Part shown: positions 23,744 through 32,460 of the stretch, in pieces
Position numbering within the stretch: the first letter of the stretch is position 1
Layout of the letters: every line of letters starts with the position of its first letter
Source: an uncultured Propionibacteriaceae bacterium
GTDB taxonomy: Bacteria; Actinomycetota; Actinomycetes; Propionibacteriales; Propionibacteriaceae
Direction of reading: 5' to 3'
Assembly (NCBI GenBank): GCA_938012815.1
Contig: CALLVV010000074.1
Coordinates: 1-64,000, forward strand
Length of the DNA: 64,000 nt
Position numbers and translations under genes: made by a program
The notes under the pieces: generated by a model
Database searches by the model: none
What the model saw: only the letters and a program-made list of their open reading frames with translations
Told to the model about the DNA's origin: nothing

Positions 23744-25196
23744 CGACGACCTCGCCGGCCTTCCGGGCGTGATACTCGGCATCGATCCGGCGCCGCCGGG
23801 TGACGGCGGGCCGTTCGCTCTCCAGTCGGGGATCCTCACCCCGCCGGGAGAGGATCTCGGCCCCGGTCTCGATTTGCGGGGCAAAGTCGAACACCACCGC
23901 GTCGTCGCCTCCGATGGCCACCGCGTCACCCTCCCGGGCCCCGAGTTCCAGAAGTTTCTCCTCCACCCCGAGCCGGTTCAACCGGTCCGCCAGGTAACCG
24001 ACCGCCTCGGCGTTGTTGAAGTCGGTCTGGCGGATCCAGCGTTCCGGTTTCGCCCCGCGCACCCGCCACAGGAAACCGCCTTCCCCGTCGCCCTTCTTCA
24101 CGATCGTGAAGGAGTCGTCGGCGGCGATACGTCCCATCGGTTTGGGCCGCAGGACCTTTCGTGGCGGCTCCTCCGTCGCCTTGGCGGCGCGGTGGGTCTC
24201 GACGATCCGGGCCATGGCGAACTTCAACGCGTTCAACCCCTCGCCGGTCTTGGTGCTCACCTCGAAGACCCGGTAGCCGCGTTTCTCCAGTTCGGGCCGG
24301 GCGAGTTCCGCAAGGTCGGGAGCGTCGGGCAGGTCCAGTTTGTTCAGCACCACCAGGCGTTCGCGATCCTCCAGACCACCGTGGGCCGCCAACTCGCCCT
24401 CTATCACGTCCAGGTCGGCGACGGGTTCGCGGCCCGGTTCCCAAGTGCCCAAGTCGATGACGTGCACGATGGCCTGGCAACGTTCGATGTGCCGCAGGAA
24501 ATCGAATCCCAGGCCCTTCCCGAGAGACGCCCCCTCAATGAGACCCGGAACGTCGGCGACGGTATAGGTGAGATCTCCCGCCACCACGACACCCAGGTTC
24601 GGCACCAAGGTGGTGAAGGGGTAGTCGGCGATCTTCGGCCGGGCCCTGGAGATCGCGGCGATCAGCGACGACTTCCCTGCCGACGGGAACCCGACCAGAC
24701 CGATGTCGGCCAGCACCTTCAGCTCGAGTTGGATCAGCCGGGACTCGCCCTCCTCACCGAGAAGCGCGAAACCGGGCGCCTTGCGGGCGGCGGTCGCGAG
24801 CGCCTCGTTGCCGAGCCCACCCTTGCCGCCGACAGCCGCGACGTATTCCTCACCGGATCCGGTGAGATCGGCCAAATGCTCGCCTGTGGTCGCATCGGAG
24901 ACAACCGTCCCGGCAGGTACCGCAAGGACCACGTCCTCACCCTTGGCACCATGCTGGTGGTCACCACGGCCGGGCTGCCCGTTCGTGGCCCGACGCACCG
25001 ACTGGCGGTGGTACTCCACCAACGAATTGAGGTTGTCGGCCACCCGGAGGATCACGGATCCACCGTCACCACCGTTGCCACCGTCGGGGCCGCCCAGGGG
25101 CTTGAACTTCTCGCGGTGCACCGAGGCGCAGCCGTGACCGCCATTGCCTGCCTGCACGGTCAGTTTCACGCGATCCACGAATGAGGGAATTGCCAC
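23733..25196 (-). CDS. obgE: Ribosome-assembly GTPase ObgE/CgtA
   Basis: The 487-residue protein has a glycine-rich Obg fold (1-160, with GGHGCASVHREKF and GGPDGGNGGDGG), a G domain with Walker A GFPSAGKSS (169-177), the G3 motif DVPGLIEGA and the G4 motif NKLDLP. A C-terminal OCT domain (about 340-420) is followed by an acidic/basic tail. It assists 50S maturation and stress responses. It starts at GTG 96 bp after rpmA, with an intergenic hairpin (25234-25273) between, and ends inside proB. Confidence 0.97.
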   Translation of the reverse strand: MAIPSFVDRVKLTVQAGNGGHGCASVHREKFKPLGGPDGGNGGDGGSVILRVADNLNSLVEYHRQSVRRATNGQPGRGDHQHGAKGEDVVLAVPAGTVVSDATTGEHLADLTGSGEEYVAAVGGKGGLGNEALATAARKAPGFALLGEEGESRLIQLELKVLADIGLVGFPSAGKSSLIAAISRARPKIADYPFTTLVPNLGVVVAGDLTYTVADVPGLIEGASLGKGLGFDFLRHIERCQAIVHVIDLGTWEPGREPVADLDVIEGELAAHGGLEDRERLVVLNKLDLPDAPDLAELARPELEKRGYRVFEVSTKTGEGLNALKFAMARIVETHRAAKATEEPPRKVLRPKPMGRIAADDSFTIVKKGDGEGGFLWRVRGAKPERWIRQTDFNNAEAVGYLADRLNRLGVEEKLLELGAREGDAVAIGGDDAVVFDFAPQIETGAEILSRRGEDPRLESERPAVTRRRRIDAEYHARKAGEVVDED

Positions 25197-25233
25197 GGCT
25201 AGAAGTATCTCAAAGCGCTTCGGAAACCGAAGA

Positions 25234-25273
25234 GCGACGGGCCCGCCTCACCACGAGGAGGAGGGCCCGTCGC
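25234..25273 (-). terminator. Hairpin between rpmA and obgE
   Basis: GCGACGGGCCC (25234-25244) pairs perfectly with GGGCCCGTCGC (25263-25273), with a further CCTC/GAGG pairing inside. There is no U tract. It may terminate part of the ribosomal transcript or be an RNA-processing signal that lowers obgE expression relative to rpmA. Confidence 0.6.
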
Positions 25274-25292
25274 CTGAATGTCCGCTGTCGGC

Positions 25293-25550
25293 TCAGGCCT
25301 CGACCGGAGCCACGTTGACGACGCGGCGGCCGCGCTTGACACCGAAGTTCACCTTGCCGGCGGCCAGCGCGAAGAGGGTGTCGTCGCCACCACGACCCAC
25401 GTTGTCGCCGGGGTGGAAGTGGGTGCCGTGCTGGCGGACAATGATCTCGCCCGCACCAACGACCTGACCGCTGAAACGCTTCACACCGAGGCGCTGGGCG
25501 TTGGAATCACGACCGTTGCGCGTCGAGGACGCGCCCTTCTTGTGTGCCAT
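25293..25550 (-). CDS. rpmA: 50S ribosomal protein L27 (bL27)
   Basis: The 85-residue protein starts MAHKKGASSTRNGRDS, so like other actinobacteria it lacks the cleavable N-terminal extension found in Firmicutes. RQHGTHFHPGDNVGRGGDDTLF is the family signature. The N-terminus reaches the peptidyl-transferase centre. GGCAGGAGC precedes the ATG, and it lies 13 bp after rplU in the same operon. Confidence 0.98.
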   Translation of the reverse strand: MAHKKGASSTRNGRDSNAQRLGVKRFSGQVVGAGEIIVRQHGTHFHPGDNVGRGGDDTLFALAAGKVNFGVKRGRRVVNVAPVEA

Positions 25551-25563
25551 CTCTGCTCCTGCC

Positions 25564-25872
25564 TCAGTTCTTGATGTCGGTGATCTTGACCTGGGTGTAC
25601 CGCTGGCGGTGCCCCTGGCGCTTCTTGTAGCCGGTCTTGTTCTTGTACTTCAGGATCCGGATCTTGGGGCCCCTGGTCTCCGCCAACACCTCAGCGGTCA
25701 CGGAGACCTTGCCGAGGGCCTTGGCGTCGGAGGTCACGGTGCCGCCATCGACCAGCAGCAGCGGCTGCAGGTTGATGGTTTCGCCGACCCCTTCGGACAC
25801 CAGGTCGATGTCGAGGATGTCGCCAACAGCCACCTTGTGCTGGCGTCCGCCACTGCGCACGATCGCGTACAC
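25564..25872 (-). CDS. rplU: 50S ribosomal protein L21 (bL21)
   Basis: The 102-residue protein matches L21 throughout (YAIVRSGGRQHKVAVGD at the start, KIRILKYKNKTGYKKRQGHR near the end). The GTG at 25872 gives the canonical length and has GGTAGG upstream; the open frame upstream of it is leader. It is the first gene of the rplU-rpmA-obgE-proB unit, downstream of a good promoter and a structured leader. Confidence 0.97.
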   Translation of the reverse strand: MYAIVRSGGRQHKVAVGDILDIDLVSEGVGETINLQPLLLVDGGTVTSDAKALGKVSVTAEVLAETRGPKIRILKYKNKTGYKKRQGHRQRYTQVKITDIKN

Positions 25873-25949
25873 GCCTGACCTACCTTCTTCTTCTAATGCC
25901 TTGGGATTCTCCCGCGACGCCCGTGTGGGCCCGGCAGGAGACGTCGTCC

Positions 25950-25971
25950 GGCCACGCAGAAGGGCGCGGCC
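25950..25971 (-). promoter_or_regulatory. Hairpin in the rplU mRNA leader
   Basis: In the minus-strand RNA, GGCCGCGC and GCGUGGCC pair over eight positions with one G-U wobble and a six-base loop. The wobble pairs only in the RNA sense of rplU, which suggests the hairpin is meant for the transcript. It lies about 80 nt before the rplU start and could be an autoregulatory site for a ribosomal protein. Confidence 0.45.
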
Positions 25972-25987
25972 TGACAACCGAGGGACA

Positions 25988-26016
25988 ACTTTACGGTCAC
26001 CACTCCACCGGGTCAA
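25988..26016 (-). promoter_or_regulatory. rplU-rpmA-obgE promoter
   Basis: On the minus strand TTGACC (26016-26011), a 17-bp spacer and TAAAGT (25993-25988) form the best sigma-A-like promoter seen in the window, about 115 bp upstream of rplU. It fits a strongly expressed ribosomal operon. Confidence 0.7.
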
Positions 26017-26094
26017 ACCAACTAACTGTGATTCCCCCTGAAGGGTTCGCGGATGAAGCGGAACCGACAACAGGTTCCCCGACACGCGAGAGAT

Positions 26095-26139
26095 GGTTTT
26101 GACACGACCAATTGGCTGCGCGAGCAGGCCGGTTCAACC
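26095..26139. repeat. Dispersed imperfect-palindrome repeat (copy 3 of 3)
   Basis: GGTTTTGACACGACC...CGGTTCAACC matches both ends of the copy at 5013-5058 in opposite orientation (there GGTTTCGACACGACC...GGCTCAACC on the minus strand). The centre is shorter. It sits between the rne stop and the rplU promoter. Confidence 0.65.
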
Positions 26140-26161
26140 AACTCCGGGAGGGGCAGAGCTG

Positions 26162-28786
26162 TTATCCGTTCTTCCGGCGGCGACGCCCGGACCTGCGTTC
26201 GCCGCCATCGGCCGGGACCTGCGAGTCGACGGGGTTGTCGAAACGCAGATAACCGGAGCCGTGGCAGTGATCGCACTCCTCCGTGAAAGCCTCCGCCAGC
26301 CCGGTACCGATGCGCTTGCGGGTCAGCTGCACCAGGCCCAGACTGGTGACCTCCGCCACCTGATGCCTGGTTCGGTCGCGGCCCAGGCACTCGACGAGGC
26401 GCCGCAGCAGCAGTTCGCGGTTGCTGGGCAACACCATGTCGATGAAGTCGATGACGACGATGCCGCCGAGGTCGCGCAGCCTCAGCTGCCGGACGATCTC
26501 CTCGGCCGCCTCCAGGTTGTTGCTGGTGACGGTGGCCTCGAGGTTGCCGCCGGAGCCCGTGAAACGGCCCGTGTTGACATCGATGACGGTCATGGCCTCG
26601 GTGCGGTCGATCACCAGCGACCCTCCGGAGGGCAGGAAGACCTTGCGGTCAAGGGCCTTGGCGATCTGCTCGTCGATGCGGTACTGCGCGAACAGGTCGC
26701 GGCCGTCCTCGCCCGGTTCGAATCGTTCGATGCGATCCGCCAGGTGGGGGGCGACGTGCCCGACGTAGGCCGAGATCGCCTCGTGGGCGTCGTCGCCCTG
26801 GACGGTCAGCTTCGCGAAATCCTCGGTGAACAGGTCGCGGACGATGCGCAATGTCAGGTCGGGCTCGGAGTAGAGGGCCTCGGGGGCCTTGCCCGCCTTC
26901 ACCTTCTTCTCGATGACCTCCCACTGGGCCTTGAGCCGGTTGACGTCGCGCACCAGCTCCTCGGCGGCCACCCCCTCGGCCGCGGTGCGCACGATCACGG
27001 ATTCGTTGTCGCCGATCAGTTCGCCGAGGATCCGCCTCAACCGGGTGCGTTCCACGTCCGGAAGTTTGCGGGAGATCCCGGATAGGTGCCCGCCCGGTGA
27101 GTACACGATGTAGCGGCCGGGCAGGGAAATGTGCCCGGTGAGGCGCGCGCCCTTGGCCCCGATGGGATCCTTGGTGACCTGCACGAGCACCGTTTGCCCG
27201 GACTTGAACACCTTCTCCACCTTGCGGTCCTCGGCGGTGACCCCGTAGGAGTCCCAGTCCACCTCGCCCGCGTAGAGCACGGCGTTGCGACCCCGCCCGA
27301 TGTCGATGAACGCCGCCTCCATGCTGGGCAGCACGTTCTGCACGCGCCCCAGGTAGACGTTGCCGATCAGGGACGTGGCGGATGCGCGATCCACGTAGTG
27401 CTCGACGAGGATCCCGTCCTCGACCACGGCGAGCTGGGTGTAGTCCTCCCGCTGCCGGATCACGAGTTTCCGGTCCACGGATTCGCGGCGCGCCAGGAAC
27501 TCGGCCTCGGAGAGGATCGGGGCGCGTCGACGACCTGCGGCACGGTTCTCCTTGCGGCGCTGCCGTTTGGCCTCCATGCGGGTGGAGCCCTCGATCCCGG
27601 TCACCTCGTCCCCGGCGCCGCCCTTCGATTCGGAACCGCTGGAACGACGGCGGCGACGGCGACGACGGCGGGGACCGGTCTCTTCGTCGGATTCGCCGTC
27701 ACCCTCGGCGTTCTCCTCCTGCCCGGAGGTTTCGTTCTTCTCGGCCGAGTCGCCGCCGGATTCCCCATCCGATGATTCGTCGCCGGTGTCCTCGCCGGTC
27801 GTCTCCTCGGCATTGGAGCCGCGACGGCGACGCCTGCCACCGCGGCGGCGACGTCGCCTGCCGGGGCGTTCTTCCTCGGCCTCCGGGCTCGCCTCTGCCG
27901 TCTCCTCCAGGCCCTCTTCGGGGCCGGACTCGGCTTCGGCAGCATCCGCGGAGTCCTCGGCAATGGCGTTGGCCAGTTTCGCCAAGGACTCGGTGCGACC
28001 TTCGGCGGTGATGGCGAACGGGTCCTTCATCGTGGCGCGACGGGCCTTGGCGGCTTCCTCCGCGATGCGCAGCGCAGCCGCGATGTCGTCCTCCGCGGCC
28101 TCCTGTCCATCCTGCCCGTCGGTGTCAACCTGCTCGACCGGTTCGGTTTTCTCCGTCCTGGCTGTCCCTGCAGCCCGAGTGACGCGGCGCCGCCGCTGCC
28201 TGGGCGCGAGTTCGGGCGCTGACGCCTCCCCTGCGGGTTCCGGTTCGGTTCGGGTCTCAACGTCAGAGGTCTCGGCCGGGGTGGTCTGTGAGCTATCCGG
28301 TCCGCCCGCGGCCCGGGTGGCGCGGCGGCGCCGCTGCCTGGGAGCCGGTTCCCGGATCGGTTCCGGTTCGGTGGCCTCGGCGGGCTCCGGGGTGGCGGCG
28401 GCGGTCACGGGCGTCTCCGTGGGAATGACCACATCGGCGGGCGGACCGGCAGGACGGGATGCGGCGCGGCGGCGCCGCTGCCTCGGGGCGGGTTCCGGCT
28501 GCGGCTCCGCGATTGTCTTGGACTGGGTTTCGGATTCGGAGGGGGTTTCCGTCCCGGAGGCATCCTCCTCCAGAATTTCCTCCCCCAGTTGCGGTGCACG
28601 AGCCTCGAGCACGGCGGTCACCGCATCGTCCACCACCACGGAGGAGGCGCTGCGCAGCTCGTGCCCGAGCTGCGCGAGTTCAGCCAGCAGTTCTTTGCTG
28701 GTGATCCCAAGGTGCTTGGCGAGCTGGTGGACGCGGGGACGCGCGGGCAGCTCGGAGGCAGCGGATTCTTGATTGGCTTCGGTCAT
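26162..28786 (-). CDS. rne: Ribonuclease E/G with IF-2-type N-terminal domain
   Basis: The 874-residue protein has three parts. Residues about 18-60 (RVHQLAKHLGITSKELL...LGHELRSASSVV) form an IF2_N domain like that of translation initiation factor IF-2. Residues about 70-420 are a disordered Glu-rich and Arg-rich region with three copies of APRQRRRR and several runs of Arg. Residues about 440-860 are the RNase E/G catalytic core: an S1-like part (IGNVYLGRVQNVLPSMEAAFIDIGRGRNA), the DNase I-like metal site (VIDVNTG, VVIDFIDM) and the zinc-link motif CDHCHGSG. It processes rRNA, tRNA and mRNA. The ATG at 28786 has GAAGGAG upstream. IF2_N fusion to RNase E is known in actinobacteria. Confidence 0.95.
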   Translation of the reverse strand: MTEANQESAASELPARPRVHQLAKHLGITSKELLAELAQLGHELRSASSVVVDDAVTAVLEARAPQLGEEILEEDASGTETPSESETQSKTIAEPQPEPAPRQRRRRAASRPAGPPADVVIPTETPVTAAATPEPAEATEPEPIREPAPRQRRRRATRAAGGPDSSQTTPAETSDVETRTEPEPAGEASAPELAPRQRRRRVTRAAGTARTEKTEPVEQVDTDGQDGQEAAEDDIAAALRIAEEAAKARRATMKDPFAITAEGRTESLAKLANAIAEDSADAAEAESGPEEGLEETAEASPEAEEERPGRRRRRRGGRRRRRGSNAEETTGEDTGDESSDGESGGDSAEKNETSGQEENAEGDGESDEETGPRRRRRRRRRSSGSESKGGAGDEVTGIEGSTRMEAKRQRRKENRAAGRRRAPILSEAEFLARRESVDRKLVIRQREDYTQLAVVEDGILVEHYVDRASATSLIGNVYLGRVQNVLPSMEAAFIDIGRGRNAVLYAGEVDWDSYGVTAEDRKVEKVFKSGQTVLVQVTKDPIGAKGARLTGHISLPGRYIVYSPGGHLSGISRKLPDVERTRLRRILGELIGDNESVIVRTAAEGVAAEELVRDVNRLKAQWEVIEKKVKAGKAPEALYSEPDLTLRIVRDLFTEDFAKLTVQGDDAHEAISAYVGHVAPHLADRIERFEPGEDGRDLFAQYRIDEQIAKALDRKVFLPSGGSLVIDRTEAMTVIDVNTGRFTGSGGNLEATVTSNNLEAAEEIVRQLRLRDLGGIVVIDFIDMVLPSNRELLLRRLVECLGRDRTRHQVAEVTSLGLVQLTRKRIGTGLAEAFTEECDHCHGSGYLRFDNPVDSQVPADGGERRSGRRRRKNG

Positions 28787-29017
28787 GTACGACTCCTTCG
28801 GGCGCATTGGCGCCAGCTCCGGCGTGGCTCGCCACGCCTCTCAAGACTCAAGGTCAACCGGAAAGCATCGGGGCCTCCGCGGTCGAGTTCATCGTCGCGG
28901 TATTCAGCCCCGGGCTGCCTCTCGGCGGCACCGGCGGTGCTTGACCTGGTGATCATTGTTCCACAACTTGTCCACCCCATGAGCCCCTGACCCCACCCCT
29001 ACCTACAATGACCGGTC

Positions 29018-30292
29018 ATGAAAACCCCACCCCGTCTGCTGGCGCCACTCTTGTTCGTCTGCCTTGCAGCGACGAGTTGCTTCGGCACCCCCAAGCCAAG
29101 CCCCAGCATCAGCGTCCCTTCCAGCTCCCCAACGGATCCCGAACCAAGCCCCAGCAACCCCTCCAGCTCCCCAACGGATCCCAAGCCAAGCCCCAGCAAC
29201 CCCTCCGGCTCTCTAGCGGATCCCAACGCAACTCCCGAGACTCGGAATCTCCTGCAGAGGCTTCACGCCCAACAGGGAAAGGGGATTCTCTTCGGGCACC
29301 AGCATGACCTGTCCATGGGTTTCACCTTCAATACCGGCGACGGCAAAGCCTCCGACACCCTCACGGCAGTCGGCGACCATCCCGCAGTTTTTGGTTGGGA
29401 CAGCCTTGTCCTCGACGGCGACGAAGCCCCCGGCGATCCCGACGCCACCCGGGAGACGAACCTCAATGCCCTCATCCGCATGTTCAAACAGGCCGATGAA
29501 CTGGGAGGGGTCAACACGCTGACCATGCACCTGCCGAATCCCCTCACCGGCAGAGATTTCTACGACACATCGGGGGATGCGGTTGCCGCGATCCTACCGG
29601 GTGGCGCCAGACATTCAGATCTGACCGCCCGCCTGGACCGGGTTGCCGACGCCATCGCCGGAGCCAAACGTCCGGACGGCACCCCGATCCCGGTGATCCT
29701 GCGTCCTTGGCACGAACGAAACGGTAGCTGGTTCTGGTGGGGTGAGGGGCACGCCACCAATCAGCAGTACGTGGAACTGTTCCGGTTCACCGTCGAATAT
29801 CTGCGTGATACACGAGGCCTGCACAATCTGCTTTACGCCTACTCCCCCAACTCCCCGCTGAACGCTGACCCGGGAACCTACCTGAACGGATACCCGGGTG
29901 ACGACTACGTGGACATCTTCGGGTACGATTCCTACGACGAAACCGGGAACGGTCAGGAATGGCTCAAATCCGTCACCGCTGATTTGGCGATGGTGGTCAA
30001 GCTGGCTGATGCCCACGGGAAGGTTCCCGCTTGGACCGAGTTCGGACCGTATGAGGGCGTCCAGCCAGAACCACACTGGTTCACCTCGGTTCTGGGAGCG
30101 CTGCAGGCCGACGAAAACGCCAGCCGCATCGCGTGGATGATGACCTGGGCGAACTACGGCCATGGCGATCGCGAATACGCTTACATTCCCTACCCCGCCC
30201 ACGGCAGCTACCCGGAGCATCCTCTGCTGGCCGATTTCCGGGCCTTCCACGACGCCTCCTCGACCGTCTTCGCCAAGGAATGGAAACAGTGA
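29018..30292 (+). CDS. GH26-family beta-mannanase-like lipoprotein
   Basis: The 424-residue protein carries a lipoprotein signal (LLFVCLAATSC, lipidated C21), a Ser/Pro-rich linker made of repeats (about 24-68), then a glycoside hydrolase family 26 TIM barrel. The acid/base glutamate is E233 in RPWHERNGSWFWWG and the nucleophile is E341 in WTEFG. GH26 enzymes cut beta-1,4-mannans or mixed-linkage glucans; cell-surface anchoring implies polysaccharide scavenging or envelope remodelling. TACAAT eight bases before the ATG and no ribosome site suggest a leaderless mRNA. An SGNH hydrolase follows 143 bp downstream. Confidence 0.88.
   Translation: MKTPPRLLAPLLFVCLAATSCFGTPKPSPSISVPSSSPTDPEPSPSNPSSSPTDPKPSPSNPSGSLADPNATPETRNLLQRLHAQQGKGILFGHQHDLSMGFTFNTGDGKASDTLTAVGDHPAVFGWDSLVLDGDEAPGDPDATRETNLNALIRMFKQADELGGVNTLTMHLPNPLTGRDFYDTSGDAVAAILPGGARHSDLTARLDRVADAIAGAKRPDGTPIPVILRPWHERNGSWFWWGEGHATNQQYVELFRFTVEYLRDTRGLHNLLYAYSPNSPLNADPGTYLNGYPGDDYVDIFGYDSYDETGNGQEWLKSVTADLAMVVKLADAHGKVPAWTEFGPYEGVQPEPHWFTSVLGALQADENASRIAWMMTWANYGHGDREYAYIPYPAHGSYPEHPLLADFRAFHDASSTVFAKEWKQ
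29090..29222 (+). repeat. In-gene tandem repeat coding the lipoprotein linker
   Basis: Nearly three units of about 48 bp contain CCAAGCCCCAGCA, CCTCCAGCTCCCCAACGG and ATCCCAA/GAACCAAG, coding P-S-P-S-N-P-S-S-S-P-T-D-P-K/E type linker residues. The last unit is diverged (GGCTCTCTAGCGG). Copy number may vary between strains by slippage. Confidence 0.75.
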
Positions 30293-30435
30293 TCCCACAA
30301 GACTCCCGCCGCCACACCGCCGGACCGCCACCAGGAGACACGCCACGGCCCGTCAGCAGGGCTGCTTGTGGTGGTTCCGGGGCCACGATGGCATAGTGGA
30401 ATCGCTGTCGCGACACCGTTTCCGAAGGAGCTGAA

Positions 30436-31050
30436 ATGACCGCGAAACCCCCCACCGTCGTGTTCGCCGGAGATTCCATCACGGACACTGGGAGGGATCG
30501 GGTGAGCGGCTCCTTGGGAAACGGTTACGTGGCCAAACTGGCGAAGGGACCCCTCACCTTCGCTCGGGTGGTCAACGCGGGTGTCAGCGGTGACCGTATG
30601 GCGGATCTGGAAGCACGCTTCGAGGGCGACGTGCTGGCTGAGAACCCCGACTTGGTGAGCATTTTCATAGGCATCAACGACACCTGGCAGGCAGTCACCG
30701 GGGGGGCTGCCTCGCCGCTCGGGGATTTCGAGGCTGCCTACCGTCACCTGATCGAAAGTCTCGACGAGACACCCGCCGTACTGATGGTGCCGTTCGTGGC
30801 GCCCGTCACCCCCGACCAAGAGGGTTGGCTCTCAGACCTGCAGCCGCGACAGGACCTGGTGCACCGCCTGGCAGCGGAGTACGGTTGCGCCGTCGTCGAT
30901 CTGGGTTTGATGATCCGCGAGTACTCATCGGAGTACGAGAACGAGGAAATGGCCGAGGACGGTGTCCACCCCACCGACCTAGGGCACAAGCTGATCGCCG
31001 AGGCCTGGGAACGCGAGGCCCGTACCCGTTTTGAAGCGCTGCGCCAGTAG
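30436..31050 (+). CDS. SGNH/GDSL hydrolase
   Basis: The 204-residue protein has the four SGNH blocks: nucleophile S14 in FAGDSITDTG, G in NAGVSGDR, N81 in FIGINDTW, and D175-H178 in DGVHPT. It is a cytosolic esterase/lipase-fold enzyme without a signal peptide, of the acyl-CoA-thioesterase-I-like or arylesterase/sugar-acetyl-esterase type. The neighbouring GH26 gene on the same strand hints at deacetylation of carbohydrate, which is inference. GAAGGAG precedes the ATG. Confidence 0.88.
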   Translation: MTAKPPTVVFAGDSITDTGRDRVSGSLGNGYVAKLAKGPLTFARVVNAGVSGDRMADLEARFEGDVLAENPDLVSIFIGINDTWQAVTGGAASPLGDFEAAYRHLIESLDETPAVLMVPFVAPVTPDQEGWLSDLQPRQDLVHRLAAEYGCAVVDLGLMIREYSSEYENEEMAEDGVHPTDLGHKLIAEAWEREARTRFEALRQ

Positions 31051-31087
31051 CGGCGAAACCCCTTCCCCGAACCCTGCCGCGCGCGGG

Positions 31088-32419
31088 TCACGAATCGGTT
31101 TCTTGCTCCCGGGTGAGCAGGTCCCGGGCCTCCCCCGCGACGATCAGCGATCCCGCCACCAGCACCCCGGCGACAGGCCCTGCAGCATCGGCCAGCAGCG
31201 TCGCCAGCTCCAGCGCGTCCGCCACGTCCGGGGCCTTCTGCACCTTCCCGGCGGGCCAGATTTCCTCCGCCGTGCGTGCCAGTTCGTCGACGGGCAGGGA
31301 ACGTGAGGTGCCCCGGGCGCGGGTCACCACCACTTGGTCCATGGCAGAGGCGAAGATCTCCAGCACCCCGGCGGTGTCCTTGTCGGCCATCATTCCGACC
31401 ACACCGATCAGCGGTTGGAAGGCGAACGCCTCCCGGCACGCCTCGATGGTGGCCAGCGCAGCCTGCGGGTTGTGGGCGGTGTCGACGACGATCGCCGGTG
31501 AGGTGCGCACCAGTTCGAGTCTGGCCGGGGCTACCACCGAGGCGAACCCCTCTTCGATGACCCCGGGTTCGAGGGGTTGACCGCCCAGAAAAGCCTCGAC
31601 GGACGCCACGGCGAGCGCGGCGTTGCGGGCCATGTGGGCTCCGTGCAGGGGAAGGAAGAGGTCTCCCACCGGCCCGCCCCCGGACTGGATCCGGATCACC
31701 TGCCCGCCCACCGCGGGACGGCGTTCCAGCAGCCCGAAGTCCGGGCCCTCCGCTTTGACCACGGCGCCGACCTCGACTGCACGGGCCAGCAGCACCCGGG
31801 CCGCTGCGGGTTCCTGCCCGGCCAGCACCGCCGTCGCGCCCGGTTTGATGATGCCCGCCTTCTCGGATGCCACCTTTTCCAGCGACTCCCCGAGGATGTG
31901 GGTGTGGTCGAGGCCGATGGGGGCCACGACCGAGACCTGCGGGGTGGCGACGGATGTGGCGTCCCAGCTGCCGCCGAGCCCGACCTCGACCACGGCGACG
32001 TCCACGGGGGCGTCGGCGAAGGCCGCGTAAGCCATGCCAGTGATGACCTCGAAGAAGGTCATGGCGATCCCATCCAGTTTCCGTTCGTCCACCATCCGGA
32101 CGAAAGGTTCTATCTCGCCCCAGACCTCGGCGAACCTCTCCTCGGAGATCGGTTCCCCGTCAATGGAGATCCTCTCTCGGGCGTCACTGAGGTGGGGGCT
32201 GGAAAACCTTCCGGTGCGCAGCCCTGCGGCGCGCAGCAACGCGTCGGTCATGATGCAGGTCGATCCCTTGCCGTTGGTTCCCGCCACCTGGATCACGGGG
32301 GTGGCCCGTTCGGGATTTCCCATCAGATCCATCAGGGTGGAGATACGACTCAAGGCCGGGCCGACGCGGTGTTCGGGCCAGCGGGATGTGAGTTCGGCTA
32401 CGAGGGCGACGTGTTCCAT
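31088..32419 (-). CDS. folC: Bifunctional folylpolyglutamate synthase / dihydrofolate synthase
   Basis: The 443-residue Mur-ligase-superfamily enzyme has P-loop GTNGKGST (47-54), SSPHLSDARERI, the dihydropteroate-binding stretch and VDTAHNPQA in the C-terminal domain. It adds glutamate to dihydropteroate and folates. In most actinobacteria folC follows valS; here valS lies on the other strand 1.5 kb away, so the order has been rearranged. It is divergent from the MauE-like gene, with a 41-bp gap carrying both starts. Confidence 0.94.
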   Translation of the reverse strand: MEHVALVAELTSRWPEHRVGPALSRISTLMDLMGNPERATPVIQVAGTNGKGSTCIMTDALLRAAGLRTGRFSSPHLSDARERISIDGEPISEERFAEVWGEIEPFVRMVDERKLDGIAMTFFEVITGMAYAAFADAPVDVAVVEVGLGGSWDATSVATPQVSVVAPIGLDHTHILGESLEKVASEKAGIIKPGATAVLAGQEPAAARVLLARAVEVGAVVKAEGPDFGLLERRPAVGGQVIRIQSGGGPVGDLFLPLHGAHMARNAALAVASVEAFLGGQPLEPGVIEEGFASVVAPARLELVRTSPAIVVDTAHNPQAALATIEACREAFAFQPLIGVVGMMADKDTAGVLEIFASAMDQVVVTRARGTSRSLPVDELARTAEEIWPAGKVQKAPDVADALELATLLADAAGPVAGVLVAGSLIVAGEARDLLTREQETDS

Positions 32420-32460
32420 GATGGGGATATCCTAGTGACGCGGTTACTATGTTCTGTGTG

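Noticed and set aside
29090..29222. CRISPR-like repeats in the 29-kb region
   Set aside because: They are an in-frame tandem repeat coding a Ser/Pro linker.
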